Both the position numbers and the translations under genes were made by a program. Shown one piece after another: positions 53,441 to 61,571 of a DNA stretch of 64,000 nucleotides; within the stretch, counting starts at the first letter, position 1, and every line of letters begins with the position of its first letter. The notes under the pieces are model-generated. The model searched no databases. It saw nothing but the letters and a program-made list of their open reading frames with translations, and was not told the origin of the DNA. The DNA is from Plectosphaerella cucumerina (taxonomy: Eukaryota > Ascomycota > Sordariomycetes > Glomerellales > Plectosphaerellaceae), in NCBI GenBank assembly GCA_020746995.1, contig JAGPXD010000001.1, positions 2,542,001 through 2,606,000 of the forward strand, read 5' to 3'.

Positions 53441-53667
53441 AGTTGGTTCGCCTGGCTGGGCTAGTAACCTTTGACGGCGGGAGATGCATGGCAGTCTTGC
53501 GGTATCAGGCTCTTCCTACGAATCAGCAAGAATCCTAGAATGATCGAGACGACACAGCTTCATTTCTCGGTGATTTTGATAGTGCAAATGTGATAAAATG
53601 TTTTCCGAAAACCTTCACGCCCAGGTATCTAGTACATCCCGAAAGAAAATCATCAGTGCTGCGCCAT

Positions 53668-54661
53668 TCAGTGCGACACGGCCACCTCGGCTGCCACGCT
53701 TGCCTCCGTCGGTGTCTTGTCACCATCATCGGATACCTTGACATCTCTCATACCCTGCGACAGCCCGCTGAACGGACACACACCAGCCGGCGCCGTCACC
53801 ATGTGCGGCCGGGGTATCCTCGAAGGCGAATCAGGTGCCGCCGCCGCCGCAGCAGCAGCAACAGGGTCAAGCTCCTCATCGCTATCAGTGAAGACCTTCT
53901 TCCCATGCAGATACCCCTCCTCCTCAATGACGAACTCCTCCGCTTTCTCACGGTACTCCTCGCCGTCGCGCACGTGCCACTTGGCCATGAGGTCATTCTG
54001 GATCCAGATGACCTTACCGAGGGCCTTTACGAGAGCGATCTTCTTCTGCAGGTGCAGCCGCGGGTGGGAGAGGATGGCTTCGGTCATGATATCCTGGATG
54101 AAGCCGAGGCAGATGCCGAGGTGGATGTACTCGATGTGCAAGGGGTGCGCGCGACCGAGGCCGACGTGCATCATGCTGGAGAAATTGTTAGGGGATGTTC
54201 CACAAGGGGGAAAAGGCAGTACTACTCACCCAACCTTGTCGAGGTACTCCCAGAACTCCATGCGGCTCGGGTCCGAACACAGCTTGTTGAGATAGGCGCG
54301 CATGAACATCTTGCGGTGCATGATCTGGGGACTGTTCTCGTCGGGCATGTCGTCCATGGGACCCTCGAAGCTGGTGGAGCGCGTGGTGAAGGCGCGGGCT
54401 GTGATGTCGTATTGTAGGAGCTTTTTGTAGACGATGTTGACGACGGCGGGGATGAGGGCTTTGATGTACTTTGAGCCGCTCACGAGGGCCTCGATGTCAC
54501 CTGGGAGGTGTTAGGTTGCAATGATGGAGCGTGGTTGGCCGGTTCTCTCGCTCACGGTGGTTGAAGTCAACGAAGCTGTGAAGATACCGCACGCGGGCCT
54601 CAATGTCTGTGTAGAGATCCTCCCGTTTCACGGGGATGAGTAGTCTTTGGAAGCCTCCCAT
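53668..54661 (-). CDS. fungal protoglobin-like protein
   Basis: This protein of about 294 residues has exons 54661-54556, 54500-54230 and 54175-53668. The start MGGFQRLLIPVKREDL is followed by ARVRYLHSFVDFNHRDIEAL and a run of helices: KYIKALIPAVVNIVYKKLL, HRKMFMRAYLNKLC and MEFWEYLDKVG. The next segment, MMHVGLGRAHPLHIEYIHLG, is where I expect the proximal heme histidine. This is the pattern of the protoglobin/globin-sensor family found as single-domain proteins in many ascomycetes. A heme-based O2/CO/NO-binding or redox role is inferred. The last about 90 residues form a non-globin tail with GKKVFTDSDEELD and a poly-Ala run from a GCC/GCA repeat. No signal peptide or membrane helix is evident, so it should be cytosolic. 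Confidence 0.82.
53830..53864 (+). repeat. GCC/GCA triplet repeat encoding poly-Ala
   Basis: A triplet repeat inside the last exon of the protoglobin-like gene. It codes for about eight alanines in the C-terminal tail. Confidence 0.7.
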
Positions 54662-55704
54662 CTTGGCGGTATGCGTGCTGTCTTGTGTGTCCCGGTCGAG
54701 CTGAGGTAGCGGATGAGCTCAATGTGCCTGGTTTCGTCGGAGTTACTTCTGCTCCTAGCGGTCTCTATCGACTATATGGCGTTCACGTCGGTAGCTTGCT
54801 GGTAGTAATGGCCTGGGTAGAGCAGCGTGCGATGGGAAAGTCGAGTGCAGTGTGAGCGCGTCGATGTCCTCTCCCGTCGCAAAGGTCCCGCGGGGCACTC
54901 TGCGTATTTGAGGGACGCCAGCGGTGCCGGCGCTCGACGTCATCATGCTCTGAGCGAGGGCAGCTCTCGCCTGAGAATGGTGGTGAGCTGATGTCGGGAG
55001 GAAGGTCAGGTCAGGCGAGGGCAGCGTTCGATGATGGGCTGATGGTGGGGCCAGCCCCGGCTCCTCCGTCCGGACCGTGCCGGGGTGCTCCCTCCGTGGT
55101 CCTTCGCCGTGCCCTCCGGCCGCACCCGATCACAGGGTCCAGCCCGGGGCCTTTTGGCGGCAGGCAGATCTAGAATGACGGCTTTTGGAAAGCGCATGAC
55201 AGCTGAACTAGGCCGCTATTTTCCTCGTGATGGTTGGCCGTCAATAGGTCAACTGACGCAGCAGCTCGACCGACGCAGCAGCTCGACCAATGCAACAGCT
55301 CGACCAGCGCAACAGGTCAATTCTCAGATCGCATGCGATACTCGTGAACTTCATGCGATTTTCCAAAAAGCCCTTGGGAAGATGCCCCTTGGTCAGATGT
55401 CCTGTTGCGGCCCGCATTCAGGTCGGTGCAGCACATCCTAGGCAAGGTCAGGGGTAAAGTCGGGACCCAGGGGTAGTTGTTGTTCAGGAAATAAGATCGA
55501 TTCGTCGGGAGAATGTATGCTGAGTTTTAAATGATACATGGCCAGCCAGAAGCACTGCAAATTCTCGTGCACAAAGTCCAGCCAGTCGTCACCTCAGCCA
55601 TGGATAACCACCTCGCCAACCTCGAGCCACTTCCTCCGATGCAGGTGCTCCTCATGGTCTAGCAAACAACTCGTTCAACTCGTTCAATGAGGAGGCAAGC
55701 CTTC
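54662..55704. other. intergenic with a 17-bp tandem repeat
   Basis: About 1.04 kb upstream of the protoglobin-like gene and downstream of the coiled-coil gene. It carries a four-unit 17-bp repeat (55255-55322). No gene is supported. Confidence 0.55.
55255..55322 (+). repeat. 4 x 17-bp tandem repeat
   Basis: Two identical units (GACGCAGCAGCTCGACC) at 55255-55271 and 55272-55288 are followed by two diverged units at 55289-55305 and 55306-55322. The array lies outside any gene I can support. Confidence 0.85.
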
Positions 55705-57021
55705 TCAAGCTTCCGGCTCTGCCTTGATCTTAGGCCCATGTCGTCGGCCCTTGGATGACCTGCGCTTGCTGGGAGTATCATCCTCATCCTCATCGTTTGG
55801 TGGCACCGATTGGGCATCTCGCTTCCTCTTCCGACGATCCTTCTTGGAAGAAGAAGGTTGACCAGCAACCTCGGTCTCAGATTCGACCCCCTTTTGGCTG
55901 TGTCCGGGGCCCTTAGATGGCGATTCTGCTGGACCAACTTCAGAAGTGAGATCGACAACATCGATTCGTGGACGACTGCGAATCGCCAGGGACTGTGAGC
56001 GCCTCGCATTCCCAGATGACACGAGGGAATAATTACTGGCAGTGCTTGTTGCGGCTTCTTGAGTACCCGTCTTTTGCTGCGAAGAACTGCCGGCGGCGGC
56101 GTGGTGATTTCCTCTGATAACCTTCATTTCCTGCAGAGCTTCGTGAAGCCTGACCTTGAGAGCAGACTCCCGCTTCGTTGTGGCATCGAACTGCTTTCTC
56201 ATCCTTCCGAAGGCCGAGTCCGACTTGTGGGATTTGCCATTGGCCTGCTCAAGGTCGTTTCGCATCTCATCATTGAGGGTTCGCATGGCCGCCAGCTTGG
56301 CTTTCGTTTCTGAAAGCTCCGCCACCAGATCTCGGTTCTCGGCTCGTATCTCAATCAAGTCGTGTGCCTGCTCTGTGTGCGATCCGTTCATCGTGTCGTA
56401 CTTGACTTGTAGCTCCATCTTCTCCCGGTTGATGCTCGCGATCTGGGCCTTGAGTTCCGATTCTCCCTTCTCCTTCTCCTTCAGCTTGCTGGAGTTGTCT
56501 GGCGATCGGAGTTGAAGGACCTCATGCTCAAGAGTCTTGATGACGATCCCTTGTCGGACCGAATCAAATATCTTCCAAGTGCTGGGCCTGAAAGGCCCAG
56601 CACATTCTTGATTGCAGCAATGAGTGCTCACTTTGCCACCCTCCTCGATCTTGTACCAGAAAAGATCAGACTTTTCGGATGGATTCTTGGCCGGTGACTT
56701 CTGAGAAGGGTGTTTCGGGTGTGGATGGATGGGGCATCGGGTGGTAATCACCCATCCTCCTCGGACTTTTGACTCTGGGGCCAGGTTGGACGCCAAGGTT
56801 ATCGCCACGATGTCGATGATTTCGTCTCCAGTTCGCAACACGTCCAGAGCCATCTTCCATGATTCGGTGTCGAGCCGGAAACAGCTACCCTCGCCTCGAA
56901 AGAGAGAGAAATACCCGCTTAGAGAGTCGCGCGTATTGGCTGGGAACTCGAAATCTTTCCACAGCTTCTGGATCACGGACTGCCATCTTGTCCAGGCTTT
57001 CTGAGACACCTTCATAGGCAT
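55705..57021 (-). CDS. hypothetical coiled-coil, nuclear-type protein
   Basis: This single-exon frame of 438 residues starts MPMKVSQKAWTRWQ (a second ATG is two codons on). Residues about 1-165 look globular, with FEFPANTRDSLSGYFSLF and the cysteine-containing patch THCCNQECAGPFRP. Residues about 170-315 are a long charged helix, probably coiled coil (SKLKEKEKGESELKAQI, SETKAKLAAMRTLNDEMRN). The tail is disordered and very basic, with nuclear-localisation-like runs (KKDRRKRKRD, PSKRRSSKGRR) and a hydrophobic-acidic patch RIDVVDLTSE that resembles a SUMO-interacting motif. I recognise no family. Codon use is less GC-biased than that of the conserved neighbours, which suggests a young or fast-evolving gene. 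It is divergent from the next gene. Confidence 0.75.
   Translation of the reverse strand: MPMKVSQKAWTRWQSVIQKLWKDFEFPANTRDSLSGYFSLFRGEGSCFRLDTESWKMALDVLRTGDEIIDIVAITLASNLAPESKVRGGWVITTRCPIHPHPKHPSQKSPAKNPSEKSDLFWYKIEEGGKVSTHCCNQECAGPFRPSTWKIFDSVRQGIVIKTLEHEVLQLRSPDNSSKLKEKEKGESELKAQIASINREKMELQVKYDTMNGSHTEQAHDLIEIRAENRDLVAELSETKAKLAAMRTLNDEMRNDLEQANGKSHKSDSAFGRMRKQFDATTKRESALKVRLHEALQEMKVIRGNHHAAAGSSSQQKTGTQEAATSTASNYSLVSSGNARRSQSLAIRSRPRIDVVDLTSEVGPAESPSKGPGHSQKGVESETEVAGQPSSSKKDRRKRKRDAQSVPPNDEDEDDTPSKRRSSKGRRHGPKIKAEPEA
56579..56603. repeat. perfect 11-bp inverted repeat with 3-nt loop
   Basis: GTGCTGGGCCT and its reverse complement AGGCCCAGCAC flank GAA. The hairpin lies inside the coiled-coil gene, in the codons for ECAGPFRPST. 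It could form a strong RNA stem; a role is not shown. Confidence 0.85.
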
Positions 57022-58063
57022 CGTGTCGATGGAGGCTTGAGACGGAACCGGGGCAGCGTGGCCTTGATGAATGAATAGGCGCGGCGGGGTAGATCTGGTA
57101 TTGCTGGTCGTTGAGGTGCTGGGCGAGATGAAGTTGGGGTCAGGTTGCAGAGAACAGAATTCGCTTGGCCTGGGTTACCTTGAAGATCTTGGCTTTGTTG
57201 GAGGGCGGATTTTGTGCCTTAAACTGGTCCTGCGATACCTGATCAGGCATGATCCTGCTTCAATCCAAGGCAGATCTTCCTTTTCATCTCCATTTGGTCA
57301 TTTTCAGGCCACGGTGCCAGGTATCCTGAGGAGAATCAAATGTGGTTGGGAAACCAGGACAGTAGCAGGAATTTTGGTTGTCATAGTATCGACTTTCTCT
57401 TGCTTGCCCTCTTGACTGAAAGATGGAAGCTCCTGAAAAAGCAAGAGGGTTGCCTCTTTCACATGTCCCGTGCTTGCAGGACGGAGAATAATCAGCACGG
57501 AACCTGGAAGACAAAAGTCCAGGGTCCATCAGATGATGACACTCTTTCTGGGCCTTATCAGTAGTGTTCGTTGAGGCAGGTACGTACCTGTCTGCTCGAA
57601 CGGACACGACAGGTTGCCAGGTAAGCATGTTTACATCTGCCACAACGGCCTCCTGCAATGAAATCGCACCTTCCGTCGTTGCCACCAACCCTGAGGCACC
57701 CAAAAAGCCCACTCGCTGGTGGAATCCCAAGGCGATAGACGCTCCACGTGCTGCCTACACGCGCCTTCCTTCGCGTTTCCGAAACAGGTGGCTCACCTGG
57801 CGGCGCCTTCCTCGACAACCTCAACGCGTCTCTGCCAGCCTGAGCCAATCTCGCCCATCGGATTCAGCCAGCCCCGGGCTCTGGCAGCGACTTTCACGCG
57901 ATGCGGCGGCGCCACTCGTTCTCTCAAATAATTCTGCCGCTGTGAAAGGGTTCTGGAAAACCTCATCTGCGACTTCCTCGTCAACTCCTTACTTCCCATC
58001 TTCACGGCGGGCATATTCCCAGTCGGCAACGTTCTTCAGTCATTCTCTCTCACTTCTAGACAA
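57022..58063. promoter_or_regulatory. divergent intergenic region
   Basis: About 1.04 kb between two divergently oriented unrecognised genes. An open frame at 57564-58085 starts at a non-ATG codon and overlaps the next gene in another frame, so it is probably leader sequence. No strong element is seen. Confidence 0.5.
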
Positions 58064-59417
58064 ATGTCTTCCTCTCAACAGCTGATCCTCTACGACCCCA
58101 ACATGTCAACAGTCCTGCGTGGCAACATCGTCAACTCGACCTCTACTCAGGGCGCTAGAACTATCTTCTTCGACGAAGACCCCAGCAGCTCAGACACGGC
58201 CGTGTCGAGCAGTTCCCCCATCTCCCACCAGTCAACCCTGAACGGCAACGAAAGCCCACGATCCTCTGATCCCGGCGATCTCTCTCTCACCCCTCGTCCG
58301 GACGAGAACTCGTCCATACTGCCTGGCGACGAAAACTTTACGATCGGCTACATCCGCATTCGCACACCAGAGCTACCCCAGCCCTGGACCCGACCGAAAC
58401 CACCCGCGCAAGCCCTTCCCAAGCCCACCATGCTTCCCCCCAAGCGACCTTTCGAGGCGCCGCCCCTCTTCGACAAGCCTTTCAAAGAGTGGCCTGTCAG
58501 ACCTCGGCAACGTAAATATTCATCGTTCATCGAGCAAACGGTCAAACGACGCAAACTCTCTTCCTCGTCAGGTTACGAAAGTTACGAAAGTCCCTCACCT
58601 CCCGAGCATGAGATCAAAGCGAGTTACCTGGTCCTGGACCCAGTCACTGGAGCAGTCACAGAAGATGTGAACCCTGATTATTGCGACACTGATGGTCCCG
58701 CGCCACCCTCGCCTAGGCCCAGTCATACCACGCTCCCATCGGATGCCGCAGCGACATCATCTCTCCCTTTTCTAATGCCGATGGACGAAGACGACCTCGA
58801 AGAGGATGAAGACTCGATCTGCCTGCCGAACTTGTTCCCGACAGGCACCGATGACTCGGAGGAGCTGTGCCCGGAGGCGACAGAGTCAGAAGCAGCTGAC
58901 ATCGAGATGTCGGAGGAAATGGCCCTCATCGAGGAGGAAGATGCCCGTCTTGCAAGCAAAGAGTATGGACGCTACAACAGCCCACCCCCTTCCAACGATA
59001 CAGACATGGCGCGCAAGCAGTTCCAATACACCCGGAATCTCGAGCGGAAGAAGAGTCACCAGGCCCAGGACGCTCGGATTAAGGAAGCTCGTGAGCTCTA
59101 TGAAGCGAAGGCCCGCGAGTCGCCACCTGAGATGGAAGTCAAGCCCACCCTGACCAGTAAGTTCGCGCAGCACAACACGGCTTGAACTAGCTGACCAAGT
59201 GACAGAAGACGACAGCGAGAAAACTCCCACTGAAGAAGCTTCTTCCTCAAAAGAGCAGGCGGCACCCAGGCCCGAGTGGATATCTTCGAAATACGCCGTC
59301 CTCGCAGACTATGCAGCAGTCGTCGACAAGGATAACAACACCGAGTACACCCTCGATGAGGATCCCGCCGAGTCTGATGCCATCCCAAAGGGACCCTGCG
59401 GCTGCTGCGACACGTAG
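58064..59417 (+). CDS. hypothetical acidic protein, ends at an in-frame amber codon
   Basis: Exon 1 is 58064-59156 and exon 2 is 59206-59417, giving about 434 residues from MSSSQQLILYDPN. The 49-nt intron (GTAAGT...ACAG) is needed to leave an early stop (SKFAQHNTA). The protein is mostly disordered and rich in Ser, Pro, Asp and Glu. It has a basic cluster KRRKLSSSSGYESY, an acidic stretch MDEDDLEEDEDS and a charged helix (RNLERKKSHQAQDARIKEARELYEAKA). The end is cysteine-rich (GPCGCCDT) and stops at TAG. The same frame then continues for 51 codons of coding-like sequence (LCNLPLDKKGYIKPF, RKRTRWLTAEQFG, NRMWKAKGVVRYVKKI) to TGA at 59571-59573, which would give 485 coding codons if the TAG were not there. 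No family is recognised. Confidence 0.72.
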
Positions 59418-59573
59418 GAACTGTGCAACCTGCCACTGGACAAAAAGGGATACATCAAGCCTTTCGTGTGTCAAAAGGGCCGCAAGCGAACCAGATGGTT
59501 GACGGCCGAGCAATTTGGAAGCAACCGCATGTGGAAGGCCAAGGGCGTTGTGAGATACGTCAAGAAGATCTGA
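59418..59573 (+). other. in-frame coding-like extension after the TAG
   Basis: Fifty-one sense codons and a TGA follow the amber codon of the previous gene without a frame change. Composition is protein-like, with many Lys/Arg, Trp and aromatic residues and GC-rich third positions. The other frames over this stretch do not look better. It may be a severed C terminus, a readthrough extension or an exon reached by a splice event I cannot define. Confidence 0.5.
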
Positions 59574-59809
59574 TGACCGTCGAGGTCTGCGTTATCTGGC
59601 GAGTGGTGTGTCGGGGTTGCTTTGCTACAGTTCAGATACCATGTTTCCGCTGGAGGAAGGATGGTCGGGGCGTTGGAGGCGTTTGGGGATAAGGTCGTTG
59701 TTGGGTCTGCTGCATGCATGGGTTGGTTCAGGTCACTTCTTTTCTAGAGGCTATGAAAAATTCACGCCTATTCGATCGGTACTCGAGGACTTCCTCGGAG
59801 GGTGTGTTG

Positions 59810-60254
59810 ATGTCTGATGCTTCAGCCCCTGACGCATCCCCAATCGACACCACTGCCCCCTTTTCACCCCCGACCCCGCAGGACCTCGAACCGCATCAAT
59901 TGACCGCGCTTCAAAGTGAGCTTCATTCTTCTGCCCGACAACATCAATTTTACCGCACAAAGACTCTTGGCAAGATCGTCGCCCTCGAAGCCGTCGCTGC
60001 GATCCTTCTCAACCCCACATTGCCTATCTTCCTTCCCGCGAATGAGCACCGGTCGCACCAACACGTGAGAATCCCCCGCCCACCAGGACCTGGGAAGCAC
60101 GGCATGCTCGGGTGCAACCTGGCGGAGGACGAGCATTTAGGCTTATCCCGACCCCCCGCGCGTGCTATCACCAGTCGAGAAGGTGATTTACGCGGGGGTT
60201 GTTTGCTCGCTTCTACTTGTTGCCGCACCGATGCCGGCGGAGGATGTCCAGTGA
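59810..60254 (+). CDS. small two-exon membrane-type hypothetical protein
   Basis: Exon 1 is 59810-60064 and exon 2 is 60141-60254, giving 122 residues. Without splicing, the frame reads on into composition-poor sequence. With the 76-nt intron (GTGAGA...TTTAG) it passes in phase 0 from RSHQH to AYPDPPRVLSPVEKV. The N terminus (MSDASAPDASPIDTTAPF) is disordered, followed by a helix (PHQLTALQSELHSSARQHQF). A first hydrophobic stretch (TLGKIVALEAVAAILLNPTLPIFLP) and a second (VIYAGVVCSLLLVAAPMP) could be two membrane helices. I do not recognise the family. The start at 59810 is the ATG nearest the conserved-looking part; an earlier one cannot be excluded. Confidence 0.6.
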
Positions 60255-60417
60255 CGCACCTATCGACCAGGGAGTCAGTGTGACTGCCCTGTCGATCACA
60301 GCATGGCATTTCGACAACCGCGGACGTATCGCGGCGACACGTGCTTGGTGTGCCTGTCTGGGCATCTATTCTTCACTCGGAACCCGGTATGAAGCTTCCA
60401 GCAGGGTCGCACGGGTG

Positions 60418-60424
60418 TATAAAA
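60418..60424 (+). promoter_or_regulatory. TATA box of the EEP gene
   Basis: TATAAAA lies 68 bases before the start ATG at 60492, a normal spacing for a TATA box plus a short leader. Confidence 0.6.
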
Positions 60425-60491
60425 CCACCCATCGGCCTCTGTCTCTCCCTCACCTCGTCTATCCAGAGCATCCGCCCCTCTACAGCCTAAG

Positions 60492-61430
60492 ATGAAGCCC
60501 TCCCTCCTCGCCTCCGGCCTCCTAGCCGTCCCTTCTACCGCAAAGACCCTCCTCGTCACCCCCCGCCTCATCTCCTACAACATCCGCTGGGCCGTCCCAA
60601 CCCCCGGCCCCGGCGAGCCTCACTGGGACGACCGCCGCGCCAAACTCGGCGCCCAACTGAACTACGAGACGGCCGGCCGCCCAGAATCCCTCGTCTGCAT
60701 GCAAGAGGTTGTCGAGTCGCAGCTTCACGATGTCTCCCGCTCCCTCGGCCCCGCCTGGTCCTCCATCGGCGTTGGGCGCGACGACGGCGTTGCAGGGGGC
60801 GAATTCAGTCCCATCCTCTACCGCCCTGATACCTGGAACCTCGTCGGGAACACGACGTACTGGCTCTCAGAGACGCCAGAGGTCATCGGCTCCGTCGGCT
60901 GGGACGCAGCGCTGCCCCGGATCGTCACTGTCGGACGCTTCGAGCACGTCAAGACCGGCCTGCCCATGGTGTACATGTGTACGCACTTCGACCACGTGGG
61001 CCAGGTTGCCCGCCGGGAGGCGGCGAGCCTGCTCGTCCGCCTGGCGGAGAAGTACGCCGACTCATCGGCCGAAGAGGGCGAGGAGCCCACGCCTGTCTTC
61101 CTGGGCGGTGACCTCAATATCACGCCCGATAACCCGGCGTTCCAGGAGATGATTGCCGATGGCCACTTCAGCGATGTCCGCGACGTGGTGGACGAGAGCC
61201 GGATTCACGGCCACTTCAAGACGTTTACCGGCTTTTCCGAGAGGCCGTTTGAGCAGAACACCCGCATCGACCATGTCTTTGTGTGGAGGGCCGATGCGCG
61301 GGATATGAACATCTTGACGTACGGGGTGCTTGAGAACCGGTTCGATGATGGTCTCTGGCTGTCAGACCACCGCCCCGTGGTTGTTGATGTCGAGTTTGCC
61401 GTCAACAAGACGTGTATCAGCCGGGCATAG
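60492..61430 (+). CDS. secreted endonuclease/exonuclease/phosphatase-family protein
   Basis: This single-exon gene of 312 residues starts MKPSLLASGLLAVPSTAK, which looks like a signal peptide. The EEP-fold active-site set is complete: SYNIRW (Asn30), CMQEV (Glu72), THFDHVG (His165 and Asp167), GGDLNITPDN (Asp207 and Asn209), RIDHVF (Asp260 and His261) and SDHRPV (Asp292 and His293). These residues bind a divalent metal and cleave a phosphodiester or phosphomonoester bond. The substrate could be nucleic acid, an inositol phosphate or a sphingomyelin-type lipid; sequence alone does not choose. Relatives are common in plant-associated and saprotrophic fungi as secreted proteins. A TATA box lies upstream. 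Confidence 0.88.
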   Translation: MKPSLLASGLLAVPSTAKTLLVTPRLISYNIRWAVPTPGPGEPHWDDRRAKLGAQLNYETAGRPESLVCMQEVVESQLHDVSRSLGPAWSSIGVGRDDGVAGGEFSPILYRPDTWNLVGNTTYWLSETPEVIGSVGWDAALPRIVTVGRFEHVKTGLPMVYMCTHFDHVGQVARREAASLLVRLAEKYADSSAEEGEEPTPVFLGGDLNITPDNPAFQEMIADGHFSDVRDVVDESRIHGHFKTFTGFSERPFEQNTRIDHVFVWRADARDMNILTYGVLENRFDDGLWLSDHRPVVVDVEFAVNKTCISRA

Positions 61431-61571
61431 GGTGAAAGACAAGAGGGATTCATGTCATCAAATACTGCCATTTCTCATAAAACTACACAGCTTTTTTCAT
61501 GACCACATGACAAACATGTCAGTTCGCTCAGCACGACCGGCCGGTCTATCCCAAAGCCTCCATTGAGGCAT

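Noticed and set aside
57564..58085. 173-codon open frame before the acidic hypothetical gene
   Set aside because: No ATG at its start and it runs into the next gene in another frame; most likely 5' leader.
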